64,000 nt of DNA from Pelotomaculum sp. (GCA_018435055.1 JAHDOA010000039.1:1-64000); one strand, 5' to 3'; numbered from the stretch's first letter, positions 35,511 through 43,578 are shown. Notes: generated by a model from the sequence alone, not told the origin. Program-made: numbers and translations.

Positions 35511-36218
35511 ATGGACCGTATCATTGAAAAAATCCGCCGGGAATTGCAAGAGAACAGCGATGAACACACAAGGCAGTCAGGACAGAGATTTTTTAAAGAA
35601 AGCGTGAATATCTATGGTGTTAAAACTGCCTTAGTCAGCAAGATCGCAAAAGAGAGCTTTAAGAGCATTAAAGACAAAAGTAAGGCTGATATTTTTAATT
35701 TGTGCGAGGAGCTGTGGCGGTCCGGGTATATGGAAGAGTCGTTTATCGCCTGCAACTGGTCGTATTTTATTTACAAGCAGTATGAGCCGGCGGATTTCGC
35801 GGTATTTGAAAAATGGGTAAATAATTATGTCAGCAACTGGGCCTCGTGCGATACCCTCTGCAACCACACCATCGGCGCTTTTATTGAAATGTACCCCGAA
35901 TATTTATCAAGTCTAAAAGTGTGGGCCGGATCAGAAAACCGCTGGGTGCGCCGCGCGTCCGCCGTATCACTGATTATCCCCGCTAAGCAGGGGAAATTTT
36001 TAAAAGACATTTTTGAGATTGCCGATATCCTGCTCCTGGACCAGGACGACCTGGTGCGCAAAGGTTACGGCTGGATGCTGAAGGAAGCCAGCCGCAAAAA
36101 CCTCAAAGAAGTATTTGATTACGTTATGGCGAACAAAAAGACAATGCCCCGCACGGCTCTGCGGTACGCTATTGAGAAAATGCCGGCGGAATTAAAAAAA
36201 GAGGCGATGGCTAAATAA
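35511..36218 (+). CDS. AlkD-like DNA alkylation repair protein
   Basis: A 235-residue HEAT-repeat DNA glycosylase of the AlkD family. The active-site pattern N-W-A-S-C-D (Trp and Asp four apart, as in Bacillus AlkD Trp109/Asp113) is present, and a later Trp in K-G-Y-G-W-M-L-K-E matches the third catalytic-site aromatic residue. AlkD removes N3- and N7-alkylated purines without base flipping. ATG 35511 is chosen, 9 nt after AGGTGA; the GTG at 35499 overlaps that site. Monocistronic between a divergent membrane gene and gene remnants. Confidence 0.88.
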   Translation: MDRIIEKIRRELQENSDEHTRQSGQRFFKESVNIYGVKTALVSKIAKESFKSIKDKSKADIFNLCEELWRSGYMEESFIACNWSYFIYKQYEPADFAVFEKWVNNYVSNWASCDTLCNHTIGAFIEMYPEYLSSLKVWAGSENRWVRRASAVSLIIPAKQGKFLKDIFEIADILLLDQDDLVRKGYGWMLKEASRKNLKEVFDYVMANKKTMPRTALRYAIEKMPAELKKEAMAK

Positions 36219-36289
36219 ACGCGCCTGGCGTCTGCGGCATGTGTTTATACGTTTTGTTAAAACATAAAGTTGACAGGAGTGGTGAGAAA

Positions 36290-36400
36290 TTGAAACGGGC
36301 ACTGCTGGTAATTGACGTCCAAAACGAGTACTTTACAGGAAAGCTGCCGGTGACCTACCCGCCAGGCAGCCTGGAGCAGGTTATTAAAGTTAGATCATGA
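36290..36400 (+). pseudogene. N-terminal fragment of an isochorismatase-family hydrolase
   Basis: TTG at 36290, behind AGGAGTGG, opens [17 protein letters not shown], the unmistakable start of a cysteine hydrolase (the D in V-I-D-V-Q is the catalytic aspartate). The frame stops after 36 codons at 36398, where intact proteins have about 180-220 residues. The stop overlaps the start of the DUF2953 remnant, so a deletion probably removed the rest. Confidence 0.75.
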
Positions 36401-37065
36401 GCATAATCATGTGGGCGGTAATTGCAATAGCCATCGTGATAGCAGCTGTCCTGCTAACGCCGGTATCCTTACACGCCAAGGGCTGCCTGGCTAATCAGAA
36501 AAATTTCCAGGGAGAAATCGGCTAGGCGGGAGGCTTGACTTCCTTTAGCATGGTTGTGGCTGAAAGCGGGAACGTGTTTTCTGTACGCCTTGGTTTTTGG
36601 TGTAAGCAGCTACAAAAAAGTTCCCCTGCCCAAAAGGAAAAAATTAAAGAAAAAATAAGGGGAGAAACAAAAGAAAAAACAAGGGTAACTAAAAACACTA
36701 ACCGGCCAGGGACTCTGGGTATAAACACCTTTTTTAACATATCTTTATTGAGGGAAATGTTCGCTTTTCTTAGCCGCGCCTTTCGTTCCCTGAACTTAAA
36801 GCTTTGCGTTGAAGGAGAATACGGCGCCGGTGACCCGGCGGTTACCGGGTACCTGTCGGCGCTGGTCGGATTAATCAACAGCAGCAGATGTAAACTGCGC
36901 CTCAATCCCAATTTCCAGGAACTTATCCTGAACTTGCGCGGTGAAATGCGCGCACATTTGATCCCGGCAGTGTTAATTTTTCATACCATTAGATTCTTTT
37001 TTGCCCCCGCAGTCAGGAGGATATGGTGGAAAGTTTTAAAATCGAAAACTAAAAGGAGAGTGTAA
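36397..37065 (+). pseudogene. DUF2953 protein gene interrupted by an in-frame TAG
   Basis: From ATG 36397 the frame encodes a membrane anchor (W-A-V-I-A-I-A-I-V-I-A-A-V-L-L-T-P-V) and the start of a DUF2953 domain, then meets TAG at 36523-36525. The same frame continues without further stops to 37065 (A-G-G-L-T-S-F-S-M-V-V-A and on), directly before ytfJ, as DUF2953 genes usually lie. A Trp codon (TGG to TAG) is the simplest origin. A shorter protein could start at TTG 36535 but would lack the anchor. Readthrough or sequencing error cannot be excluded. Confidence 0.7.
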
Positions 37066-37067
37066 AA

Positions 37068-37418
37068 ATGTTTAAAGAAAGTATGGAAGCCATTGTTTCA
37101 CACCTGGAGAACATGATTAAAACCAAGACCATCGTCGGCGATCCAATCAATGTTGACAATACAACCATCATCCCCGTTATGTCGGCCAGCTTCGGCTTTG
37201 GCACGGGTGTCGGGGAAGGAACGGAGCCTGGTAAAGGCGGTGGAAAAGGGGGTGGCGGCGGAGCAGGGGCTAAAGTCAATCCCTCCGCATTAATTATTAT
37301 CCGTGACGGGGAAGTAAATGTTTATAACCTGGGACAGAAGGGGACCCTGGAAAAACTGGCGGGGATGATACCGGAGGTCATGAGCAAGTTCAGCAAAGAA
37401 GGAACAAGCGCTGAGTAA
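37068..37418 (+). CDS. ytfJ: Sporulation protein YtfJ (GerW family)
   Basis: A 116-residue YtfJ/GerW protein: amphipathic N terminus, T-I-V-G-D-P-I, the strand I-I-P-V-M-S-A-S-F-G-F-G, a Gly/Lys-rich loop (about 56-67), and P-S-A-L-I-I-I-R-D-G. In Bacillus GerW is needed for normal germination. Strong ribosome site (AAAAGGAG). Directly follows the broken DUF2953 gene, the usual partner, and ends in a strong terminator. It supports an endospore-forming host. Confidence 0.92.
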   Translation: MFKESMEAIVSHLENMIKTKTIVGDPINVDNTTIIPVMSASFGFGTGVGEGTEPGKGGGKGGGGGAGAKVNPSALIIIRDGEVNVYNLGQKGTLEKLAGMIPEVMSKFSKEGTSAE

Positions 37419-37462
37419 GAACACATTTTTTTAAGCGGCTGTTCCGGGGCGCCATTAGCCAT

Positions 37463-37495
37463 AAACCTTCCTCTGTTGAGGAAGGTTTAGTTTTT
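37463..37495 (+). terminator. Rho-independent terminator after ytfJ
   Basis: Perfect 11-bp stem AAACCTTCCTC (37463-37473), TGTT loop, GAGGAAGGTTT (37478-37488), then AGTTTTT. Confidence 0.85.
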
Positions 37496-37554
37496 ACAGT
37501 GATAAATTTGTTTTCCTGACCAGATACAGGGATTAATTAACAGTAAAATGGTTG

Positions 37555-37584
37555 TTGACCTTCCATTTGCTAGTATGATATGAT
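37555..37584 (+). promoter_or_regulatory. Sigma-A-type promoter for the 34-codon ORF
   Basis: TTGACC (37555-37560), 18-bp spacer, TATGAT (37579-37584), about 50 nt before the small ORF at 37634. No other feature is seen in 37496-37633. Confidence 0.5.
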
Positions 37585-37633
37585 TGATATTACCATTTAA
37601 TAAGGTTAGACAATTTTTTATGGGGGGTATTGA

Positions 37634-37738
37634 ATGCTGACAAGAGAGCTCATTAACGAAATCCTCGATGACATCGGGTTAGAGTCAATCGCTGATGAAG
37701 AAACAAACAAGGAGGCTTTAATTAGTTTTGACACTTAA
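37634..37738 (+). CDS. Small acidic protein of 34 residues, unknown
   Basis: ATG at 37634 follows GGGGGG and encodes M-L-T-R-E-L-I-N-E-I-L-D-D-I-G and on to F-D-T, acidic and probably helical. A promoter-like pair precedes it and a terminator follows 20 nt after its stop, so it looks like a self-contained transcription unit rather than chance. No family recognised. The terminator pairing and ribosome site are the only support. Confidence 0.45.
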   Translation: MLTRELINEILDDIGLESIADEETNKEALISFDT

Positions 37739-37757
37739 AACCGGAGGATATTAAGGG

Positions 37758-37800
37758 GAAGTAGGCGGACAAAATTGCCTGCTTCTTCTTCTTTTTATTT
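37758..37800 (+). terminator. Terminator after the 34-codon ORF
   Basis: Stem GAAGTAGGC (37758-37766) with GCCTGCTTC (37777-37785), one G-T pair, followed by TTCTTCTTTTTATTT. Confidence 0.75.
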
Positions 37801-37853
37801 GCAATATAAAATGGACATGTTAGAATTATAATAAAATTCATGGGGGTAAAAAA

Positions 37854-38033
37854 ATGGTCGAAGAAAAAATAGATGAGAGCAATATGGAGCAGGGGCCGAT
37901 GGAGGAACATCCTTTTTATAGAAATAGACCTCTAAAGATATTTATTTTATTGCTTACGGTGGCGGTCTTTGTGATACCCGTAATAATGATCATTAACGTT
38001 CTTTTGGGCAAACCGGCGTTTTTCTTTTTTTAA
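37854..38033 (+). CDS. Small single-pass membrane protein, unknown
   Basis: A 59-residue protein: an acidic, Met-rich N-terminal half (residues 1-20), a basic R-N-R-P-L-K turn, one hydrophobic segment (about 29-50), and a Phe run at the end. GGGGG lies 8 nt before the ATG. Its stop is 18 nt before argH, so it may be cotranscribed with it. No family recognised. Confidence 0.55.
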   Translation: MVEEKIDESNMEQGPMEEHPFYRNRPLKIFILLLTVAVFVIPVIMIINVLLGKPAFFFF

Positions 38034-38051
38034 AAGGGGTGCGAACAGGAC

Positions 38052-39425
38052 ATGACTAAATTATGGGGCGGCCGTTTTCTCAAAGAAACTGACCGTTTAG
38101 TGGAAGATTTTCATTCTTCCATTTCGTTTGATCAAAGACTTTATAAATACGATATAAAAGGCAGCATAGCCCACGCCTTAATGCTGGGCCAGACCGGCAT
38201 AATCCGGCCTGATGAGGCCGGCGCCATTATCCGCGGGCTGGAAGAGGTTCTCGCTGACATAGAAGAGGGCCGGGTAGAGCTGTCGGTTGGAGCCGAAGAT
38301 ATCCATATGAATGTGGAACAGCTGTTGACTGAAAAGGTCGGCGAACTGGGCAAAAAGCTGCATACGGCGCGTAGCAGGAACGACCAGGTAGCGCTGGACG
38401 TCCGCATGTACTTAAAAGATGAGATCGACAATATTATCGCCCTGTTGCGTGGGCTGCAGCTGTCCCTGCTGGATCTGGCGGAAAAACACCTTGACACTGT
38501 CATGCCCGGCTACACTCACCTGCAGCGGGCCCAGCCCGTTACTTACGCCCACCACCTGATGGCATACTGCGAGATGTTTCGCCGGGATGAGGAGCGGCTG
38601 GCTGACTGCCGCAGGCGTACTGACGTAATGCCGCTGGGGGCCGGCGCCCTGGCCGGGACCACTTTCCCTCTGGACCGGGACTATGTGGCCCGTCAGCTTG
38701 GTTTTGCCGCAATAACTGAAAACAGCCTTGATGCGGTAAGCGACCGTGATTTTGCGGTAGAATTCACGGCGTCCGCCTCTTTAATCATGGTGCATATGAG
38801 CCGCCTGTGCGAGGAAATTATCCTCTGGTCTGCAGCGGAATTTTCCTTTATTGAGCTTGATGACGCCTATAGCACCGGCAGCAGCATGATGCCCCAGAAA
38901 AAGAACCCGGACGTGGCGGAACTAATCCGGGGCAAGTCAGGCCGGGTATTCGGCCACCTGCAGGCGCTGCTGGCCATGCTAAAAGGTCTTCCTCTGGCCT
39001 ACAACAAGGATATGCAGGAAGACAAGGAGGCGCTATTTGACGCGGTCGACACCGTGAAAAAATGCCTGATAGTTTTTCAGCCCATGCTGGAAACCATCCA
39101 GGTCAAAAAAGATGTAATGGCGGAGGCGGCGCAGGGAGGCTTTACCAACGCCACTGATCTGGCTGACTATTTAGTGCGCCGGGGGATGCCTTTTCGTGAA
39201 GCCCACGCGACGGCGGGGCAGGCAGTGCTGTACTGCCTGAAAAAGGGACTGACGCTGGACCGGATGAGCCTGGAAGAATACAAGGAGTTCAGCCCCCTGG
39301 TGGAAGGGGATGTGTATCAGGCCATCGACATCAAAAACTGCGTGGGGGCAAGAAAGGCGCCGGGGGGCCCTGCGCCGGAAGCAGTCGCCGGGGCTATAGC
39401 CAGGGCCAGGAAGCGCCTCAAATAA
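38052..39425 (+). CDS. argH: Argininosuccinate lyase
   Basis: Last step of arginine synthesis, releasing arginine and fumarate. The family signature G-S-S-M-M-P-Q-K-K-N-P-D contains the catalytic serine; T-A-R-S-R-N-D-Q lies near residue 110 and H-L-Q-R-A-Q-P near 160. Length 457, normal. ATG with AAGGGG upstream. It stands apart from the argCJBDFG run, with its own small upstream ORF, and need not share the ARG-box control. Confidence 0.97.
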   Translation: MTKLWGGRFLKETDRLVEDFHSSISFDQRLYKYDIKGSIAHALMLGQTGIIRPDEAGAIIRGLEEVLADIEEGRVELSVGAEDIHMNVEQLLTEKVGELGKKLHTARSRNDQVALDVRMYLKDEIDNIIALLRGLQLSLLDLAEKHLDTVMPGYTHLQRAQPVTYAHHLMAYCEMFRRDEERLADCRRRTDVMPLGAGALAGTTFPLDRDYVARQLGFAAITENSLDAVSDRDFAVEFTASASLIMVHMSRLCEEIILWSAAEFSFIELDDAYSTGSSMMPQKKNPDVAELIRGKSGRVFGHLQALLAMLKGLPLAYNKDMQEDKEALFDAVDTVKKCLIVFQPMLETIQVKKDVMAEAAQGGFTNATDLADYLVRRGMPFREAHATAGQAVLYCLKKGLTLDRMSLEEYKEFSPLVEGDVYQAIDIKNCVGARKAPGGPAPEAVAGAIARARKRLK

Positions 39426-39498
39426 AGATTTTTGTTAAGAAATTTAGATACAGGTGTATCCATCTGCTTGCCGGATAGCAGAGGAACGCCCCCCGTTT

Positions 39499-39527
39499 TG
39501 CGACAGGAGAGACGTCCCCCTGTCGCA
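39499..39527. repeat. REP-like palindrome after argH
   Basis: Perfect 9-bp stem TGCGACAGG (39499-39507) and CCTGTCGCA (39519-39527). The flanks (G-A-G-G-A-A-C-G upstream and a GACGTCCCC loop) resemble dispersed palindromic elements in this bacterial group. It may double as the argH terminator. Confidence 0.4.
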
Positions 39528-39578
39528 TTGTGATTATTAGTGACAGCTTAGAAAAAACTGGTTGGGAGGCCGGCGCCT

Positions 39579-40490
39579 TTGTTTCTTACGGTCTTTATGT
39601 ATACGGCTATAACGGCCTTTGTAGTATTTTCATTACGTAAGGCCTGGCAGTACGCCCGCCACCCGCTGGCCAACCGCTGGGAATTGTACCCCGTCCCCGG
39701 GGAGCCCGGCGCGAGAAGGCGCTACGGTGGTTCCTACTACGAGGAGGCGGGTTGGTGGACCAGGCCCAGGCAAATATTCCGTGCCGGGCAATATGGTGAA
39801 ATGCTGAAGGAAATGCTGTTCATGAAAAGCCTTTTTTATAGCCGCGGGAAATTCTGGATTCTCAGCTACGCCATGCACCTGGGTATATACCTGCTGGGTT
39901 TGTTCACATTGTTTTTACTAGCCGGGGCGGTTACAGAAATATCCGGGATGCCGCTGACCGTTTCAGACGGCGCCGGCAGCCACCTGTGGGCGACGCTGGT
40001 CTATTTGGCCACAGCGGCCGCGGGCTTCTCCGGCGCTTTCCTGACCGCTTGCGGCAGCGCTTCCCTGTTGATTTACAGGATAACGGACGGGGCACTGAGG
40101 AAATACACCACCGGCGTTGAATATTTTAATTTATTTTTTATCCTGGCGGCGGCTGTCTCCGGGCTGGCAGCCTGGAGCATGGACCCCGGCTTCAATAACA
40201 GCCGGGAGGTCGTGACCTCCATGCTCGCTATTGCGCCCGTCAGGGCCGGGGTCCCGCTTACAGTTCATTTATTGCTTTTTGGAGCGTTATTGATTTACAT
40301 TCCCTGGACTAAAATGAGCCATTACATAGGGAAATATTTTGCCTACCACAAAGTGCTCTGGGATAATGAGCCCAACCTGAAAGGTTCGGCGCTGGAAAGG
40401 ATCGTTGAAAGAAACCTGGCAAACAGGCCGCGGGGCGGCTGGTCCTCTCCGCACACTAAATCGACCGGGGCCGGGAATCATAAAGTATAG
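39579..40490 (+). CDS. DsrM/NarI-like membrane cytochrome b subunit
   Basis: A 303-residue protein with five to six hydrophobic segments (residues 1-18, 93-120, 130-155, 180-205, 225-245) separated by an initial soluble loop. It resembles the gamma subunit of respiratory nitrate reductase and DsrM/HmeC/HdrE-type quinone-reactive cytochromes b; candidate haem histidines are in Y-A-M-H-L-G-I-Y and V-H-L-L-L-F. Start TTG with GGGAGG 9 nt upstream. The Fe-S partner follows after 21 nt. It likely passes electrons between menaquinone and that subunit; the physiological partner is not shown. Confidence 0.8.
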   Translation: MFLTVFMYTAITAFVVFSLRKAWQYARHPLANRWELYPVPGEPGARRRYGGSYYEEAGWWTRPRQIFRAGQYGEMLKEMLFMKSLFYSRGKFWILSYAMHLGIYLLGLFTLFLLAGAVTEISGMPLTVSDGAGSHLWATLVYLATAAAGFSGAFLTACGSASLLIYRITDGALRKYTTGVEYFNLFFILAAAVSGLAAWSMDPGFNNSREVVTSMLAIAPVRAGVPLTVHLLLFGALLIYIPWTKMSHYIGKYFAYHKVLWDNEPNLKGSALERIVERNLANRPRGGWSSPHTKSTGAGNHKV

Positions 40491-40511
40491 GAACAGCAAG
40501 GGATGTACTAA

Positions 40512-42110
40512 ATGGATAAATTAAAGCCGCATGACATGTCAAAACCGTCCTCTGAGCAACTGGTCAGCCTTGAGCAATTAATGCCGCTGCCGGCGCCTTA
40601 TGACAGGCCGGGCATGGACCCCGGGCTGGAACCGGTAAAGGACGCCTGGCGGGAAACTTACTGCGCCAGCCTGGACGGCGTTGTCGGCAACGACCGGTTA
40701 AAACGCCCGGGGAGCAAGGCAGAAGAGGAAGAATTTATTAAAAAATTTTTAAACGGGCTGGACAAGCTTTTTTCCAAAGAAACAAACGGTGGTTTTTTGA
40801 CCCCCTTTCTACTTGCTTTTGAGTACTGCGCCAGGTGCGGCGTCTGCTCGGAAGCATGCCACGTCTTTAAGGCCAGCGGAGAGAAAGAGGTATACAGGCC
40901 TCTTTTTCGCTCTGATACGCTGCGCAGGCTTTATAAAAGCTATAAAAAGCGAGGTAGCCTGGCCGCCCGGTTTACCGGCGGGGATATGGATATCAATATT
41001 GAAGCGATCCTGCGGCTGGGTGAGCTGGCTTACCGCTGCAACCTCTGCCGCCGCTGCGCCCAGACCTGCCCGCTGGGACTGGACAACAGCGTGATCGCCA
41101 GGGCGATCCGCGCCCTGTTCAGCATGGAGATGGGCATAGCCCCGACCCTGCTGCATGAAAGGGGCACAGTGCTGCAGTTGAAAACAGGTTCAAGCACCGG
41201 CATGAACAGGAATGCTTTTTTAGATAACATAGAATTTATTGAAGAAGATATCCATGAGCGGCTCGGTAAAAAGTACAAATTTTTCATTGATAAAAAAGGC
41301 GCGGATATCCTCCTGATTCACAATGCCGGCGAGTATTTGTCCTGGCCGGACAACCCGGCCGCCTTTGCTATCCTCTTCGCAGAAGCCGGCCTGGACTGGA
41401 CCATGAGCAGCGAGCTGGCCGGTTACGACGGAGTGAACTACGGCATCTGGTACGACGACGCCCAGGCGAAAAAGATAGCCCTGGCCCAGCGCCGGGCGGC
41501 CAGGGAACTGGGGGTGAGGAGGATAGTGATCGGGGAGTGCGGCCACGCTCACCGGGCTGCGGCCGTGTCGTCCGACCGGCTGGCGGTTGGCGGGGACAAT
41601 ATACCGCGTGAAAGCTGCTTTCCCATCCTGCGGGACATTGTCAAGAGCGGAGCGATCAAATTTGACCCGCTTCGCAACAACTTTCCGGTTACCCTGCATG
41701 ACCCCTGTAATATTGTCCGGTCTATGGGCGTGGTAATGCCCCAACGTCAGGTCCTAAAAGAACTATGCCCGCAGTTCAGGGAGATGGCGCCCCACGGGGT
41801 AAAAAACTACTGCTGCGGCGGTGGCGGCGGCTTTGCCGTGATGAGGAGCATGAATTTTTCCGAGTGGGAAATGAAGGTGGCTGCCCGGATGAAGTTTAAG
41901 CAAATCCTGGAGGTTTTTCAGGACAAAATAAAGGACCCTGCCGCGCCAAAATATATCTGTGCCCCGTGCTCCAACTGCAAGGGCGCTTTCCGGGATATGC
42001 TGGATTACTACCAGGCTGCGTCAAGGTTTAATGTGCGGTACGGCGGCATTGCGGAACTGATGGTTAATTCAATGGCTATGTTTGACCGGCCGTATTTTGA
42101 GTGGCTGTAA
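40512..42110 (+). CDS. DsrK/HdrD-like Fe-S oxidoreductase
   Basis: A 532-residue cytoplasmic-side subunit. Two [4Fe-4S] ferredoxin motifs are present, C-A-R-C-G-V-C-S-E-A-C (about 111-121) and C-N-L-C-R-R-C-A-Q-T-C-P (about 177-188). Two CCG-type domains follow, with H-D-P-C-N, N-Y-C-C-G-G-G-G-G and C-A-P-C-S-N-C-K, which hold the unusual noncubane cluster in heterodisulfide reductases. Together with the cytochrome b it forms a DsrMK/TmcBC-like module. Sulfate reducers and syntrophs use such modules with thiol/disulfide carriers. Function in this host is inferred. Confidence 0.85.
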   Translation: MDKLKPHDMSKPSSEQLVSLEQLMPLPAPYDRPGMDPGLEPVKDAWRETYCASLDGVVGNDRLKRPGSKAEEEEFIKKFLNGLDKLFSKETNGGFLTPFLLAFEYCARCGVCSEACHVFKASGEKEVYRPLFRSDTLRRLYKSYKKRGSLAARFTGGDMDINIEAILRLGELAYRCNLCRRCAQTCPLGLDNSVIARAIRALFSMEMGIAPTLLHERGTVLQLKTGSSTGMNRNAFLDNIEFIEEDIHERLGKKYKFFIDKKGADILLIHNAGEYLSWPDNPAAFAILFAEAGLDWTMSSELAGYDGVNYGIWYDDAQAKKIALAQRRAARELGVRRIVIGECGHAHRAAAVSSDRLAVGGDNIPRESCFPILRDIVKSGAIKFDPLRNNFPVTLHDPCNIVRSMGVVMPQRQVLKELCPQFREMAPHGVKNYCCGGGGGFAVMRSMNFSEWEMKVAARMKFKQILEVFQDKIKDPAAPKYICAPCSNCKGAFRDMLDYYQAASRFNVRYGGIAELMVNSMAMFDRPYFEWL

Positions 42111-42155
42111 AAATAATTATCCTTAAAGCCCACGCCGGAAAGGATGAATGACTAA

Positions 42156-42413
42156 ATGGTTTTTATGCCGGGAGTATTTCCAAAGCTTGAAACTGAAGGG
42201 TTAGCACACTGGTTTGTCTTTCACCGGGGTGCGATGCTGGTGCGCCTGGGTGAGGGCAAAGCCACCATCCCGACCTTTGCCGGCAGGCAGGCGCCGGGAC
42301 CTGATATGACCCGGGCAATATACTTTGGACAACTTGACGGGACGCCATGCTACGCTACTATTGGTAATAAACTTGCTGGAATTTTTAATGATTTACCCGG
42401 ATACTATTTGTAG
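42156..42413 (+). pseudogene. N-terminal remnant of an NADH pyrophosphatase (NudC-like)
   Basis: The 85-residue frame resembles the N-terminal domain of NudC-type hydrolases: H-W-F-V-F-H-R-G-A-M-L-V-R, then A-I-Y-F-G-Q-L-D-G-T-P-C-Y-A. It stops at 42411 before the zinc ribbon and Nudix box, which intact enzymes carry within about 260-280 residues. No later piece is seen before the terminator. It could be a stand-alone domain, but a truncated gene is more likely. Confidence 0.6.
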
Positions 42414-42454
42414 CAGGCCTGCCCGCTGTTTACTACAATCCAAAAAGTATTAAA

Positions 42455-42474
42455 GGGGTAAGAAACCTTACCCC
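42455..42474. terminator. Bidirectional terminator
   Basis: Stem GGGGTAAG (42455-42462) with CTTACCCC (42467-42474), AAAC loop; A-rich on the right and T-rich when read on the minus strand. It ends the minus-strand unit below and may also stop readthrough from the left. Confidence 0.75.
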
Positions 42475-42491
42475 AAAAATTATTTACCTTC

Positions 42492-43052
42492 CTACGCCTT
42501 GTCTTTTTCAGCCTTAGCGGGAGAACCAGGTCCGGCGCTGGTTGCGTCACCTTTGGCGAGGTTGGCGCCGGCGCTTAGTTCCGGGAAAATGATGGGCGCG
42601 CCGGGACCCATGCCCATACCGGGACCCATGCCCATGCCGGGACCCATGCCCATGCCAGGACCCATGCCCATACCGGGACCGGGCAGCATACCCGGGCCGC
42701 CAAAGGTGTCAGACCCGATATTTATGCCGGGGCTGCTTCCTATTGAGGGGCCCACGCCGATACCGGGGCCCGTAGAAGGGCAGGTCGGGCCAGCGGGACA
42801 GGGAGCGGGAGGACAGGGAGCGGGAATGCCGGGCTGCCAGCCGGTTCCAGGGGAACCCGGCATGCATGTGTCACAGCTGCAACAGTGAACATTGCTCCAA
42901 AATTTCGCCTCGCCGGTTTCCTCATCGATCAGGCGCAGGACCATCACCCTGGCCGCTTCATTTGGAGCCAGCATGGCCAACCGGGCCAGGTGACAGATCT
43001 GCTGCAATTCCGAGTTTATTATTTGGCTGACTTTATCACACCATGTTGACAT
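42492..43052 (-). CDS. Gly-Pro-Met-repeat protein, probable spore-surface protein
   Basis: A 186-residue protein. Residues 1-60 form an ordinary helical domain ending in a cysteine cluster (C-C-S-C-D-T-C). Then comes a Pro/Gly/Cys-rich stretch (P-A-P-C-P-P-A-P-C-P) and, at about 120-155, tandem hexapeptides of the type G-M-G-M-G-P (four near-identical copies), followed by a charged Ala/Lys tail. Such low-complexity Gly/Met repeats with cysteines are common in coat and exosporium proteins. AAGGAGG precedes the ATG. The upstream neighbour and sigma-K-like promoter support a spore role, but no family is recognised. Confidence 0.6.
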   Translation of the reverse strand: MSTWCDKVSQIINSELQQICHLARLAMLAPNEAARVMVLRLIDEETGEAKFWSNVHCCSCDTCMPGSPGTGWQPGIPAPCPPAPCPAGPTCPSTGPGIGVGPSIGSSPGINIGSDTFGGPGMLPGPGMGMGPGMGMGPGMGMGPGMGMGPGAPIIFPELSAGANLAKGDATSAGPGSPAKAEKDKA

Positions 43053-43077
43053 AACATTAACCTCCTTATATAAATAT

Positions 43078-43422
43078 CTATTTTTCTTTCTCTTCAGTCG
43101 CAGCGTAAAAAAGAGGCGGCATAAACGGGTGTTTTATGGGCGGCGGGTCGGCGGGCATATTAGGCATAGCCGCCCCTATTCCGTAAGCGGCCGCAATGGC
43201 GTTCAGGGTGGCGGCCTGGTTGGCCTCCTCAGCGGCCATCATCGCAATCATCCTTTGCAGGCAGGGTGTGGGAGCGCATTGGGCCAGAACAGCATACAGC
43301 GCTGCCTCATTGCGCTCATGCATGGCAATAGTTTCAAGCAAGGCGCGCGGTTCCATCGGACACATATCCGTCATGTGCCCGCCTGTCATGGCTTCAGCCT
43401 GGACATCGGTTTTATTATCCAT
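43078..43422 (-). CDS. Small Met/Ala-rich helical protein, unknown
   Basis: A 114-residue protein from ATG 43422 (GGAGGA lies 9 nt upstream; the ATG at 43431 is adjacent to that site). The central part, M-E-P-R-A-L-L-E-T-I-A-M-H-E-R-N-E-A-A-L and A-A-E-E-A-N-Q-A, reads like two ferritin-like helices with E-x-x-H and Glu residues, then a Pro-rich tail. It leads a two-gene unit with the Gly-Pro-Met protein 25 nt downstream. Possibly a coat-associated or rubrerythrin-like protein; unproven. Confidence 0.6.
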   Translation of the reverse strand: MDNKTDVQAEAMTGGHMTDMCPMEPRALLETIAMHERNEAALYAVLAQCAPTPCLQRMIAMMAAEEANQAATLNAIAAAYGIGAAMPNMPADPPPIKHPFMPPLFYAATEEKEK

Positions 43423-43451
43423 ATTTTGCATTCCTCCTGGTCACTTTTTTA

Positions 43452-43479
43452 CATAGTATGTAATAGTATTTATTGTGGT
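43452..43479 (-). promoter_or_regulatory. Sigma-K-like promoter for the two-gene coat-like unit
   Basis: On the minus strand, AC is followed after exactly 17 bp by CATACTATG, close to the sigma-K pattern AC-N17-CATA-N3-TA. It lies about 30 nt before the start codon at 43422. By-eye match only. Confidence 0.4.
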
Positions 43480-43549
43480 TACAATTTCCAAAAGCTAACC
43501 TTTTTTCATGCGAATAGTAATAATATAAAAAGACAGGGCAAATTATAAC

Positions 43550-43578
43550 TTGACACTTTTAGGGGTTTTTTGTATACT
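43550..43578 (+). promoter_or_regulatory. Strong sigma-A promoter of the ilv-leu operon
   Basis: Perfect -35 TTGACA (43550-43555), 17-bp spacer, -10 TATACT (43573-43578), just upstream of the T-box leader. Confidence 0.85.

Noticed and set aside
36523-36525. TAG read as pyrrolysine in the DUF2953 gene
   Set aside because: DUF2953 proteins are not known to use pyrrolysine, and a Trp codon mutation explains the stop more simply. Kept only as a point to exclude.
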